A stretch of DNA of 64,000 nt from Planctomycetota bacterium (GCA_014381825.1 JACNKX010000191.1:1-64000); one strand, 5' to 3'. Positions 53,342 to 61,909 are shown, numbered from the stretch's first letter. Translations and numbers: made by a program. Notes: generated by a model not told the origin, from the sequence alone.

Positions 53342-53830
53342 ATGGACAGCACCAAAGAACATCTCGAACAGCAACAGACTCGACCTGGCGGAATCGCGGG
53401 TGATCTCCAACGCGTAAAGACTGAAGGTGGCGCAGCAGCCGCCGAACTACGCGAGTTTCTCAGTCGTCTGAAAGGCCGAAGCCCACAGGAAGTGATGGGG
53501 ATCGCGGCTGAAAGCAATCTGTTTCGAAGCGTCCTCACCGCGACTGCAGGCTGTGTTGTACTGTTGGTTATTTTGACGGTTGTTCCCTACGCGATTAAGG
53601 GCGCGCCCGCGAGCGTCAGCAAGAAACCGAAAACAGCTGCGGCAGCACAATCAACGAACGAGAAACAGCCCGTTCCTGCGGCGACCGAGGATCAAACTAC
53701 GGCCGCCACCAGCGAGCCGGATCTCGAACGCGCGGCGGAAGCGATGGGAATCGGCGGCGCGGCAGAGGCCGATCCCAACTCGAATCCGCTCGACAGTAAG
53801 CTCGATAATCTTCTTGACGGAGTTGAATAG
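53342..53830 (+). CDS. Single-helix membrane protein, family not recognised
   Basis: A 162-residue protein. The ATG at 53342 has AAGGAAG 6 nt upstream and is preferred to the GTG at 53324. It has a hydrophilic N-terminal part of about 65 residues (LEQQQTRPGGIAGDLQRVKTEGG), one transmembrane helix (TATAGCVVLLVILTVVPYAI) and an Ala/Glu-rich tail of about 80 residues (KPKTAAAAQSTNEKQPVP; NPLDSKLDNLLDGVE). By position it should be the link between the ExbB/ExbD motor and the outer components, a role played by TonB or TolA elsewhere, but there is no sequence evidence beyond the membrane topology. It is followed 11 bp later by the DUF4159 gene. Confidence 0.75.
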   Translation: MDSTKEHLEQQQTRPGGIAGDLQRVKTEGGAAAAELREFLSRLKGRSPQEVMGIAAESNLFRSVLTATAGCVVLLVILTVVPYAIKGAPASVSKKPKTAAAAQSTNEKQPVPAATEDQTTAATSEPDLERAAEAMGIGGAAEADPNSNPLDSKLDNLLDGVE

Positions 53831-53841
53831 CTGATCGACTG

Positions 53842-55350
53842 ATGGAAGCAGCAAACAACCGGGCACTGCAGATTTCACGACGCGCCGCACAATTAATTTG
53901 TGCCTATGCAGTGATCTGGCTGCTCTGCTTGGCGAATTGGATGTGGATTCAGTTCGAGGCATCGGTCGTAAGCTGGCTACAAGCGATCGTCTTCGTCGCC
54001 TCTCTGCCGATTTCTATCAGTTGGATTCGCTGGGCGACACGTCCGAGTCAACGTCAAACGCAACTGGTGTGTTTCGTGCTGACGGTGGCATACGTTTTAC
54101 TGTGGCATTTGGGCGTTTTCAGCTTCGACGCGGTTGAGTGGGACGTTCCACGAACTCATCTCGCTCGCGTCGGTACGGCCGGATTGTTCTTTGTCGGACT
54201 CGCGTGGTCGATCTGGGCAGTCGAGCGCGCCTCACAAGTGCACGAATCCCGAAGGCGATCCGGGCAGTCTGAACTGCCAATTGTTCGGGCAACGCCGGCG
54301 ACTTCAAGAGCTGGCGACGTCCAGAGCGATCAACGAATCAATAATCCGTTCGATCCATCGGCATGGTACTACGGCCGGCGCAACGCGAAACTAAATCAAT
54401 CAGTCACGGCGTTGTCAGGGTATTCGGTCGCGTTCCTTATCCTGTTTTTGATCTTCACACAAATGGGTGGCTGCCAAGAGCTGTACGAAATGCCAGCAGG
54501 TGGCGGTCAACAACAAACAATCGCCCAAACGCTCAAAGTTCAAAAAGTGATCAAGAAGAAGTTCGTCGTGAATCCGTTCAGCGCGATCAGCTTTAAAGTG
54601 CCTCCGATCGACGAAGTCAAACTGCAACTGACCGAGATCACCGAACATGCTTATACGGTAGGTTACGGTGAAGGGGCTGGAGCTGGCTTCGCTGGAGGAA
54701 CGCCGAAGGGGCAAGTTCGCTTCATACGGCTGGAGTATGCCGGAGGCGACTGGGATCAGGACTTTGGTATCGGTGCCGATGTAAACATGCTGATCGAGTA
54801 CGGTATCCGAACTAAACAAAAGGTCGCCAAGCAAACCGAATCACGAACCGTCGGCCAATTGAAGAATTTTCTGCCAGAGAAGAGCCCGCCGATGGTCTAT
54901 CTCACAGGGCAACGCAACATCTCGATCTCCGATAGCGAGGTGAAGGTACTCCGCGAGTACGTCATTGATAAGCACGGGATGATCTTTGGGGACAACGGCG
55001 GCAGCGGCCACTTTCACAACCAGTTCGTTGGCTTGATGCGTCGGGTGTTGCCAAACGTGCGACCCAGCAAAATCCCGCTCGATGATTCAATCCACCGCAT
55101 ACCGTTTCAGATCCCCTTCCTGCCGTACGTCGCTCCTCACGGCGGTAAGGATGCGCTCGGATGGCGAGTCGACGGGCGGTTGGTTTGCTATTACCATCCA
55201 GGTGACATCGGCGACGCCTGGACCGACGATCATTCCGGCGTATCGCCGGAAATTTACGAAGCGTGTTATCAACTCGGAACAAATGTTATCTTCTACGCCC
55301 ATTCGGAATACAGTAAATGGCTGGCCTCGCGACAACAGAAAGCAAAGTGA
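53842..55350 (+). CDS. Membrane-anchored DUF4159 protein
   Basis: A 502-residue protein. The N-terminal third holds about five transmembrane helices (LICAYAVIWLLCLANWMWIQF, AIVFVASLPISISWIRWA, LVCFVLTVAYVLLWHLGVF, GTAGLFFVGLAWSIWAV, VTALSGYSVAFLILFLIF). The C-terminal domain is DUF4159, with the typical PPMVYLTGQRNISISDSEVKVLREYV, GMIFGDNGGSGHFHNQFVGLMRRVLP, and GRLVCYYHPGDIGDAWTDD. DUF4159 resembles a glutamine amidotransferase-like sandwich; its activity is not known. It is found near TolQR-like genes in other bacteria, consistent with a shared envelope complex. It ends 5 bp before the next gene. Confidence 0.9.
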   Translation: MEAANNRALQISRRAAQLICAYAVIWLLCLANWMWIQFEASVVSWLQAIVFVASLPISISWIRWATRPSQRQTQLVCFVLTVAYVLLWHLGVFSFDAVEWDVPRTHLARVGTAGLFFVGLAWSIWAVERASQVHESRRRSGQSELPIVRATPATSRAGDVQSDQRINNPFDPSAWYYGRRNAKLNQSVTALSGYSVAFLILFLIFTQMGGCQELYEMPAGGGQQQTIAQTLKVQKVIKKKFVVNPFSAISFKVPPIDEVKLQLTEITEHAYTVGYGEGAGAGFAGGTPKGQVRFIRLEYAGGDWDQDFGIGADVNMLIEYGIRTKQKVAKQTESRTVGQLKNFLPEKSPPMVYLTGQRNISISDSEVKVLREYVIDKHGMIFGDNGGSGHFHNQFVGLMRRVLPNVRPSKIPLDDSIHRIPFQIPFLPYVAPHGGKDALGWRVDGRLVCYYHPGDIGDAWTDDHSGVSPEIYEACYQLGTNVIFYAHSEYSKWLASRQQKAK

Positions 55351-55355
55351 GACAG

Positions 55356-56975
55356 ATGAAGTCAATCTCAGCGAATCTCGTCGTGGCATTCTTGGCATGC
55401 ATCGTTCTTACGAGGTCTGCGTATGCCGAACCGCTCGACCAATTGCCTCTTGAGCGTTGGAAGGAGCTGCGCGAGGTCGAGCGATATCAGCTGAACATCG
55501 CCGAGAAATACTATCGCGAGAAGAACTTCAAAGTCGCGTTGTCCGAGTACGAGAAATTCCTGACGCTCTACGAGCAAAGCGACGGTGCGGCTTACTCGCA
55601 GTTGAAGTGGAGCCTCTGCCTGATAGAACTGCGGCGACAAAACACTGCAATCAAGGAAGGGTTCCAGTCGATTCTTGACTATTGGCCGGATGCACCGGAA
55701 GCGGTTGCAGCGGGTTACTATATCGGGCGAGCCTACAAAGACATCGGTGAAGTTCGCAAAGCCAAGAAGGCTTACCAGGAGGTTCTTGAAAATCATCCGA
55801 AACATCTTGTGGCGGTTTATGCGACGGTTGATTTGATCGATATCGCATCGATTGATGATGATGTTGACGATCGAGTCAAATTGTGGCGTCGGCTTGCCTT
55901 CGATTTCGAGCGAACGCGCGAGTCGAAGAACCATTGCGTAGCCGCATCGCAGCAACTCGCGGCCTATCTGTTCGAGAACGGTTCCTTCGAAGAGGCCGTT
56001 AAGGCGTTGGCAACCACCTATCCAGAAGACCAGTTGGTCGCCCAAGTCGCCAGTTTCAGTCGCGGCCCAATATCACGCTTGACAGGCAATGATGAAACGC
56101 GATCGAAAGGCGAACAGATCGCCGATAAAGGCGTTGCCTGGATTCGTCAGCGAATCCCAACGGATCGTTCGACGGATGAAGCGAAACAAGCGGCGCTCCA
56201 GCACTGGTATGCGATGGCCGATCTCCACGCTGCCTCACGACGAGAGGATAAAGTTGCGGGAACGTACGAGCAACTCTCGAAGAGCTTCGGCACGAACGAC
56301 ACAACGCTACAGCGACTGGGTGACTGGTACAAATCGATCACGAAATATGATCAGGCACGCGCTCAGTATGCGAAATTCGGGAACAAGATCGAAGCTCAGA
56401 ATCAAATCGCCTACAGCTATCGGCAACAGCAGAATTACGATGCTGCGGTCCAAGCGTACCAGCGCAACGTCGCGTCTGATCCCGAGAATCAGGCGCGGTG
56501 GAGTAGTGAGGTTGGTAATGCTTATCGTGAGGCCCGAAAGTATGATCAGGCGATCGCTGTCTACAACGAGCTGTTAAAGACCGACGGTGAGAATGCAGAG
56601 AAATGGCTGTGGCTGATCGCGACGAGCTATCGCGACGCGGGGAAGCACAAAGAAGCGATCGGTTACTACCGCCAATGCAACAACTTTCCGAGCAACTACT
56701 CGGAAATGGCAGCTTGTCATCGAGCGATGAAGGACTTTGGAGAAGCCGTGATTCTGTATAACCAAGTGGTCGGCGGCGCTCCGAATTCAGCCCCCTGGGC
56801 GATGCTCCAGATTGGCTATACGCAGGAGCAAGCAGGAAAAAAGGAAGCCGCAATCAGGGCCTTTCAACAAGTCTGCAAGAATTTCCCAAAGGATCGTTAC
56901 GCCAGCCAGGCACATGCGCATCTCCAGACCAAGTATAAGATTACGGTCACCCTGGGCGGTGCCAAAGACGAGTGA
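55356..56975 (+). CDS. Secreted TPR protein (last gene of the operon)
   Basis: A 539-residue exported protein. The ATG at 55356, 5 bp after the preceding stop, begins a signal peptide (ANLVVAFLACIVLTRSAYA); the open frame upstream overlaps the DUF4159 gene. The mature protein is made of TPR repeats with the usual pattern (YYREKNFKVALSEYEKFLTLYEQSDGAAYSQL, AVAAGYYIGRAYKDIGEVRKAKKAYQEVLENHP, YDAAVQAYQRNVASDPENQ, YDQAIAVYNELLKTDGENAEKWLWLIATSYRDAGKHKEAIGYY). It is likely a periplasmic scaffold, like the CpoB/YbgF-type proteins of Tol-Pal. It completes the eight-gene unit that starts at 41314. Confidence 0.9.
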   Translation: MKSISANLVVAFLACIVLTRSAYAEPLDQLPLERWKELREVERYQLNIAEKYYREKNFKVALSEYEKFLTLYEQSDGAAYSQLKWSLCLIELRRQNTAIKEGFQSILDYWPDAPEAVAAGYYIGRAYKDIGEVRKAKKAYQEVLENHPKHLVAVYATVDLIDIASIDDDVDDRVKLWRRLAFDFERTRESKNHCVAASQQLAAYLFENGSFEEAVKALATTYPEDQLVAQVASFSRGPISRLTGNDETRSKGEQIADKGVAWIRQRIPTDRSTDEAKQAALQHWYAMADLHAASRREDKVAGTYEQLSKSFGTNDTTLQRLGDWYKSITKYDQARAQYAKFGNKIEAQNQIAYSYRQQQNYDAAVQAYQRNVASDPENQARWSSEVGNAYREARKYDQAIAVYNELLKTDGENAEKWLWLIATSYRDAGKHKEAIGYYRQCNNFPSNYSEMAACHRAMKDFGEAVILYNQVVGGAPNSAPWAMLQIGYTQEQAGKKEAAIRAFQQVCKNFPKDRYASQAHAHLQTKYKITVTLGGAKDE

Positions 56976-57179
56976 ACGGCGGTCGACTCCCAATTGACCA
57001 GATTTCTTCAGGCTGATAAATTCAGTCGCTTGTACCCTCGCCGCAAACTGGGCGTGTAGCACGATTTGCGAACGGCGGGGAACCTCTTTTTTTCCTTCGG
57101 CTGAATGAGCGAAGGTTCGACCTGTGACGGGTTTGGCTCGTCATCGCTCGTTGGTCACTAGAAGTTAGGGAGTTTGTTT
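56976..57179 (+). promoter_or_regulatory. rpsB leader region with alternative hairpins
   Basis: In this 204-bp gap CCTTCG (57094-57099) pairs with CGAAGG (57110-57115). AACCT (57081-57085) could instead pair with AGGTT (57113-57117), so the two are mutually exclusive. The T7 run at 57086-57093 lies before the first hairpin. The ribosome site AGGGAG is at 57167-57172. This could be an S2-responsive leader, but that is a guess. Confidence 0.35.
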
Positions 57180-57968
57180 GTGGCAAATACACTAGTTCAA
57201 GAACTCGTCGAAGCTGGCGTGCATTTCGGCCATCGTGCCAGCCGCTGGAATCCGAAGATGGCGGCGTACATCTACGCCCGCAAGAACCTGATTCACATCA
57301 TCGATATCCGCGAGACCGTTCGCGGTCTACTGCGAGCCAAGAAGTATCTTAGCGATGTCGCAGCTGGTGGAAGCTTGATTCTGTTTGTCGGAACCAAGCG
57401 TCAGGCCAGTGGAACGATCGAGCGTGAAGCGCTTCGTTGTGGCATGCCGTTCGTGAACGAGCGCTGGCTTGGCGGTGCTCTGACCAACTTCCGCACGATT
57501 CGTAATCGACTCGCCCGCTTGGAAGAGTTGGAGCGACTACGTGGGAGTGAAGAGCTTTCGACTTACTCGAAAAAGATGCAATCGGCATTGAATCGAGAGT
57601 ATCGAAAGATGTATCGCAACCTGAACGGTTTGCGAACCATGAATCGTCTGCCCGAGTGCTTGATTGTCTTCGACCCCAAGAAGGAACGCAACGCAATCCA
57701 AGAAGCTCGCAAACTTGGCATCACGACGGTCGCCTTGATCGATACGGATTGCGATCCGGATTTGGTCGACTTGCCGATTCCCGGCAACGATGACGGCATC
57801 CGATCGATCGAGTTGATCGCCAAGCAAGTGGCGGATGCGATCGTCGCGGCGAAAACCAACGTCGAGTTACAGAACAAGGACGCGGAGCCTGACGTCACCG
57901 AAGTAGCACCCGATGTGCAAGCCGAAGCGGATGCGAAGTCGGAAGCCGACGGAGCAGCTGACGCGTAG
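57180..57968 (+). CDS. rpsB: 30S ribosomal protein S2
   Basis: A 262-residue protein of the small ribosomal subunit. The start is the GTG at 57180 (product [13 protein letters not shown]): AGGGAG lies 7 nt upstream. The TTG at 57174 would be 1 nt from the ribosome site and is unlikely. Family motifs are [55 protein letters not shown], and [24 protein letters not shown]. An acidic, alanine-rich tail follows residue 235. It heads the conserved rpsB-tsf-pyrH-frr gene order. Confidence 0.97.
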   Translation: MANTLVQELVEAGVHFGHRASRWNPKMAAYIYARKNLIHIIDIRETVRGLLRAKKYLSDVAAGGSLILFVGTKRQASGTIEREALRCGMPFVNERWLGGALTNFRTIRNRLARLEELERLRGSEELSTYSKKMQSALNREYRKMYRNLNGLRTMNRLPECLIVFDPKKERNAIQEARKLGITTVALIDTDCDPDLVDLPIPGNDDGIRSIELIAKQVADAIVAAKTNVELQNKDAEPDVTEVAPDVQAEADAKSEADGAADA

Positions 57969-58133
57969 TAACTCTCTCGGATCGCTGGAATGTTTCGGGG
58001 CGAGATTCGCCACCAAAGCAGGATTCCGTTGCGAGTTCGAGTCGATCTTCATTGAACTCTTCCGGCCCAGTGGTGTCGTACCGATACGGGTCGGATTCAA
58101 ATAGCTGAACGAATAACAGCAAGGAGAAATATC

Positions 58134-58964
58134 ATGGCTGCAATCACAGCGGCTGCCGTGAAGGCATTGCGAGAAAAGACTAGTTTGCCGTTGATGGACT
58201 GCAAGAAGGCACTCGCGGAATGTGACGGGAACGAAGAGGCCGCAATTCAGTGGCTTCGTGAACGTGGTCTCAAGGTCATGGGCGGTCGAACCGATCGTGA
58301 AACAGCCTTTGGCCGTTTCGGCCTTTACTCCGGGCTAGACAAAGCGACGGGGGGAATTGTCGAACTAAAATGCGAAAGCGATCCTGTTGCCAAGAACGAA
58401 GATTTCATCCAACTGGCGAACGATTTGGCGGAGCAACTCGCCACAGGCCCTGGAGCTTCCTCGGCAGACGAGCTTCTCGCCCAGCCTTCGCCAAGCAAGA
58501 GCGGCCAGAGTCTTGCAGAGCAACGTGACGATCTTATGAACAAAATTCGCGAGGTCTTCAACATCGGTCGTATGCAACGTATTGATGGAACCAGCGGCGG
58601 TTACAGCCACAACTCCGGCACAGTTGCGGGAGTGCTGACCAGCGTGAAAGGCGGTAACGACGTAGCTGCCAAGGACGTTTGCATGCATGTCGCCGCCATG
58701 AGACCAGCGGCTTTGAACGTCGCGGATCTGGACGTGGCCGAAGTCGAGAAGGAACGAGGCATCCTCCGTGAAGCCGCTCTTCAAGAGGGCAAGCCGGAGA
58801 ACATTGTCGACAAGATGGTGGAAGGCCGAATTCGCAGCTACTACGCCGAGCGCGTTCTCCTCGAGCAGCCGTTTGTCAAAGAACCGAAGCAGACGGTCGG
58901 CCAGTATGCCAAAGAGAACGGTATGGAAGTCACTCAGTTTATTCACTGGGTATTGGGCGAGTAA
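58134..58964 (+). CDS. tsf: Elongation factor Ts
   Basis: A 276-residue EF-Ts, the nucleotide exchange factor for EF-Tu. AAGGAG is 7 nt upstream of the ATG at 58134. The N-terminal UBA-like domain ([38 protein letters not shown]) is standard. The conserved TDFVAxN motif reads [11 protein letters not shown]: the phenylalanine that contacts the EF-Tu Mg2+ site in E. coli is replaced by proline. The C-terminal part ([47 protein letters not shown]) is normal, so the protein is functional in outline. It lies downstream of rpsB and has a terminator 18 bp after its stop. Confidence 0.96.
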   Translation: MAAITAAAVKALREKTSLPLMDCKKALAECDGNEEAAIQWLRERGLKVMGGRTDRETAFGRFGLYSGLDKATGGIVELKCESDPVAKNEDFIQLANDLAEQLATGPGASSADELLAQPSPSKSGQSLAEQRDDLMNKIREVFNIGRMQRIDGTSGGYSHNSGTVAGVLTSVKGGNDVAAKDVCMHVAAMRPAALNVADLDVAEVEKERGILREAALQEGKPENIVDKMVEGRIRSYYAERVLLEQPFVKEPKQTVGQYAKENGMEVTQFIHWVLGE

Positions 58965-58981
58965 GCAATTGTTTCTCGAAC

Positions 58982-59009
58982 GGCCCCGGATACGTCTGGG
59001 GCCTTTTTT
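58982..59009 (+). terminator. Intrinsic terminator between tsf and pyrH
   Basis: GGCCCCGGA (58982-58990) pairs with TCTGGGGCC (58995-59003), a 9-bp stem with one wobble and a TACG loop, followed by T6 (59004-59009). It lies 30 bp before the pyrH start, so pyrH may need its own promoter or readthrough. Confidence 0.9.
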
Positions 59010-59038
59010 GTGCTTGCATCTATGTCTTTGGAGTTTCG

Positions 59039-59788
59039 ATGAGTGAAACAATGAGCGAAGCGCCTCGCTACAAGCGAGTGATCCTCAAGCTTTCGGGCGA
59101 GAGTTTTTCGCGTGGCGGCGAGCGCGGAATCAGCATGGAAGAAGTCGTGCATATCGCCCGACAAGTCCATAAAGCAGCGGAACTTGGTTGTCAGATCGCG
59201 GTAGTCATCGGTGGTGGCAACATTCTCCGCGGTGCTCAGTTCAAAGACGCTAGCGCGTGTATCCACGAGGCGACCGCTCACTACATGGGAATGTTGGCAA
59301 CGGTCATCAACGGACTTGCTCTGCAAGACGCCCTGGAATCGATCGGCTGCGAAACTCGCTTGATGTCGGCGATTCAAATGGATGGCGTAGCCGAACCTTA
59401 CCTCCGCCGGCGAGCCCATCGCCACTTGGAAAAGGGACGGATCATCATTCTCGCGGCCGGAACTGGCGGGCCGTTCGTGACGACTGATACTGCTGCGGCT
59501 TTGCGGGCATTGGAACTAGAAGCCGAGATCGTCATGAAGGCGACTCGCGTTGATGGTGTCTACAGCGAAGACCCCGAGAAGAACCCGCACGCCGTCCTCT
59601 ATCGCGAACTGGATTTCAGCACTGTGCTCGAAAAGAATCTCCGTGTGATGGACTCGACCGCGATTACTCACTGCATGGAACACGCAGTTCCGATCCTAGT
59701 CTTCAATTATCAAAAGGACGGCAACATTCAGCGCGCCGTGCGTGGAGAAAAAGTAGGCACGTTAATCGCTCCAACATCCAAGGCTTAA
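59039..59788 (+). CDS. pyrH: UMP kinase
   Basis: A 249-residue bacterial UMP kinase, which phosphorylates UMP to UDP in pyrimidine nucleotide synthesis. Amino acid kinase fold motifs: [13 protein letters not shown] (phosphate-binding lysine), [32 protein letters not shown]-like stretch ([19 protein letters not shown]), [14 protein letters not shown], and [21 protein letters not shown]. The start at 59039 adds four residues to a second ATG at 59051; both are possible. It is in its usual position between tsf and frr. Confidence 0.97.
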   Translation: MSETMSEAPRYKRVILKLSGESFSRGGERGISMEEVVHIARQVHKAAELGCQIAVVIGGGNILRGAQFKDASACIHEATAHYMGMLATVINGLALQDALESIGCETRLMSAIQMDGVAEPYLRRRAHRHLEKGRIIILAAGTGGPFVTTDTAAALRALELEAEIVMKATRVDGVYSEDPEKNPHAVLYRELDFSTVLEKNLRVMDSTAITHCMEHAVPILVFNYQKDGNIQRAVRGEKVGTLIAPTSKA

Positions 59789-59806
59789 CTGGACATTTTT
59801 CCGCTT

Positions 59807-59822
59807 CTCGCCGAGCGGCGAG
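59807..59822. other. Hairpin between pyrH and frr
   Basis: CTCGCC (59807-59812) pairs with GGCGAG (59817-59822) around GAGC. No T tract follows, so it is more likely an RNA stability or processing structure than a terminator. Confidence 0.4.
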
Positions 59823-59905
59823 GAACTTGCCATGTGTTGGCTTGACTCCGTATCATCTTTAGATGAACCACTTCAAATCATTCGTCTTCAAATTGGGAAG
59901 CTGCC

Positions 59906-60466
59906 ATGTCCGCCGAAGAAATCCTGTTTGACGCCGAAGATCGCATGGACAAAGCGATCACCCACCTGAAGTCTTCTCTTGCTGGCATCCGAACAGGACG
60001 CGCAAACCCTGGTTTGGTCGATACGCTCCGGGTCGACGTGTATGGTTCGCCGACGCCGATCAAGCAGTTGGCGTCTGTTGGAGCGCCAGAGCCGACTCAG
60101 ATCGTCATCCGTCCCTACGATCCCAGCACAATTAAAGAGATCGAAAAAGCGATCATCGCCAGCGACTTGGGGTTCAATCCGCAGAGCGACGGTCGCTTGG
60201 TCCGCATCAACATTCCCCCGCTGTCCGGTGAAGTTCGCAAGAAAATGGTTAGTCGGATCAAGGAGTTGGCAGAAGAGGCGAAGGTCTCGCTTCGTAATGT
60301 GCGTCGCGACGCCAACAAAGCCGCTGACACAGCCGAAAAGGACAAGTCGATCAGCGAAGACATTCGGGACGACACGAAGAACGAAGTCCAAGAACTGATC
60401 AAGAAGTATGAGGAACAGGTAAACGATCTAGCGAGAAAACGCGAGTCTGATGTGATGGAGGAGTAG
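59906..60466 (+). CDS. frr: Ribosome recycling factor
   Basis: A 186-residue ribosome recycling factor, which splits post-termination ribosomes with EF-G. The long three-helix bundle domain and the small beta domain are visible: MDKAITHLKSSLAGIRTGRANPGLVDTLRV, YGSPTPIKQLASV, QIVIRPYDPSTIKEIEKAI, LGFNPQSDGRLVRINIPPLSGEVRKKMV, and EVQELIKKYEEQVNDLARKRESDVMEE. The length matches the family. It closes the rpsB-tsf-pyrH-frr cluster and is followed by a 285-bp gap before rplM. Confidence 0.98.
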   Translation: MSAEEILFDAEDRMDKAITHLKSSLAGIRTGRANPGLVDTLRVDVYGSPTPIKQLASVGAPEPTQIVIRPYDPSTIKEIEKAIIASDLGFNPQSDGRLVRINIPPLSGEVRKKMVSRIKELAEEAKVSLRNVRRDANKAADTAEKDKSISEDIRDDTKNEVQELIKKYEEQVNDLARKRESDVMEE

Positions 60467-60751
60467 CCAACGGGTTGCCCTGAGATTTCTAGAATTCTAT
60501 GGCCAACGAAGAACGAGACGAACGGTTACTACTCCGCCGGGTGGGGCTATCTGGGACATTCGGAACACGAAATCCTTTGTCTTACGCCAGAGAGCGGTTG
60601 CTGCCCCCGATTCGAGTCGCTAAAATCACTCGTTTCCCCTGACGAAATAGTCGTGAGCAGGACGTTCTCGTCGCCGCTTCGCGATTTTAGTTGATACAGC
60701 CAAGCAACCAGACGTTGCTTCCAAACACACTGCCTCCGGGAGGATGCAAAG
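60467..60751 (+). promoter_or_regulatory. Structured leader region upstream of rplM
   Basis: A 285-bp gap that must hold the rplM-rpsI promoter and leader. CTAAAATC (60620-60627) and GATTTTAG (60683-60690) are perfect inverted repeats enclosing two small hairpins (ACGA/TCGT at about 60642-60653 and GACG/CGTC at 60661-60672). L13 is known to repress its own operon in E. coli by binding the leader; a similar role here is conjecture. The GGGAGGA ribosome site is at 60738-60744. Confidence 0.4.
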
Positions 60752-61195
60752 TTGGTCACCACAAAGACTTATATGGCGAAGCCCGGCGAGTTGACACCAA
60801 AATGGTGGCACGTCGATGCGAGCGATAAGATCGTTGGCCGATTGGCCAGTGATATTGCCGTCATCCTGATGGGCAAACACCGCCCGACCTATACTCCACA
60901 CGTCGACACCGGCGATTTCATTGTCGTCACAAATGCCGAGAAGGTGCAGTTCACCGGCAAGAAGTGGGAGCAAAAGAAGTACACCTGGTATACCGGATAT
61001 CCTGGGCTGCGAAGTGAAACAGCCGAGAAGCGACTCGAAAAGAAACCAGAGGAAATCCTTCGCGAAGCCGTACGCCGCATGCTGCCGAAGAATCGTCTTG
61101 GTCGACAAATGTTATCAAAGCTAAAGATCTTCACCGGGCCCGATCATACACACCAAGCGCAAAAGCCTGAGTCGCGTGATATGGGCTGTAGCTAA
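60752..61195 (+). CDS. rplM: 50S ribosomal protein L13
   Basis: A 147-residue large-subunit protein starting at TTG 60752 (MVTTKTYMAKPGEL). GGGAGGA lies 7 nt upstream, and the N terminus aligns with the usual M-x-T-x-x-AKP of L13, so this start is preferred to the ATG at 60773. Motifs: WWHVDASDKIVGRLASDIAVILMGKHRPTYTPHVDTGDFIVVTNAEKVQFTGKK, GLRSETAEKRLEKKPEEILREAVRRMLPKNRLGR. It is followed by rpsI 49 bp downstream, the standard pair. Confidence 0.97.
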   Translation: MVTTKTYMAKPGELTPKWWHVDASDKIVGRLASDIAVILMGKHRPTYTPHVDTGDFIVVTNAEKVQFTGKKWEQKKYTWYTGYPGLRSETAEKRLEKKPEEILREAVRRMLPKNRLGRQMLSKLKIFTGPDHTHQAQKPESRDMGCS

Positions 61196-61244
61196 ACACC
61201 GCCGCTAGTAAACGACTTACTGAAATTCAGGTAGAGCGAATCAA

Positions 61245-61658
61245 ATGGTCGCAGTAAAGAAAGACAAGATTAACGGCGATGCCTTAGGCACGGGACGACG
61301 CAAGTCGTCAGTCGCTCGCGTTCGTGTTCGTGCCGGTAGCGGTAAGATCACCATCAACGACCGTGACATCGCTGAGTACTTTACCGAAGATCAAGACCGA
61401 AGTTGGATCTTGGATGTTCTCGATGCATGCGAGCAACGTGAGAGCGTTGACGTTCTCGTCCGTGCGTCGGGTGGCGGTAATACAGGCCAGTCGGGTGCTA
61501 TCCGCATGGGATTGGCTCGAGCCTTGATGAGCTACAACGAAGAACTCTTTCCGGCCCTTCGTGACGGAGGCTTCCTCACGCGAGATGCTCGTATGAAAGA
61601 ACGCAAGAAGCCTGGACTGCACGGTGCACGTCGCGGCACACAGTTCTCGAAGCGTTAA
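61245..61658 (+). CDS. rpsI: 30S ribosomal protein S9
   Basis: A 137-residue small-subunit protein whose C-terminal tail reaches the P site. Visible motifs: GTGRRKSSVARVRVRAGSGKITINDRDIAEYF, VDVLVRASGGGNTGQSGAIRMGLARALM, LTRDARMKERKKPGLHGARRGTQFSKR. The final KR is normal for the family. It forms an operon with rplM and ends in a strong intrinsic terminator. Confidence 0.98.
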   Translation: MVAVKKDKINGDALGTGRRKSSVARVRVRAGSGKITINDRDIAEYFTEDQDRSWILDVLDACEQRESVDVLVRASGGGNTGQSGAIRMGLARALMSYNEELFPALRDGGFLTRDARMKERKKPGLHGARRGTQFSKR

Positions 61659-61689
61659 CGTTTCGTTGCACATTGAATCAATCGGAATA

Positions 61690-61718
61690 CGTCGCAGGTT
61701 TCCCCTGCGGCGTTTTTT
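61690..61718 (+). terminator. Intrinsic terminator of the rplM-rpsI operon
   Basis: A 9-bp stem with one wobble (61690-61698 with 61704-61712), a 5-nt loop and T6 (61713-61718), 31 bp after the rpsI stop. Confidence 0.93.
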
Positions 61719-61909
61719 CGTGGACGCTTCGGTTCTCATCCGTGCTGCCCGCGGCAGCCTCGCCATTGTCGCAAACAGGAAGGCGAGCGGGGCGGCAGTC
61801 GCTACTTGACATCCAATCGTGGGGGGGAGGTAAGTTGGTGTCTCGAATGAAACTGCCGTTCGAGAAACCGTAGTCTTGATGAATACTCTTTTGCCCCTCG
61901 GAGGCGACC
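61719..61909. other. Gap with short hairpin and G run
   Basis: GCTGCC (61744-61749) pairs with GGCAGC (61753-61758) around a 3-nt loop. A G7 run lies near 61821-61827. GGAGG at 61900-61904 is the ribosome site of the next gene. No gene is visible. Confidence 0.35.

Noticed and set aside
60596-60630. tRNA-like T-arm (GATTCGAGTC) in the rplM leader
   Set aside because: The bases around it do not form the T stem, and no acceptor stem, anticodon arm or CCA end can be found.
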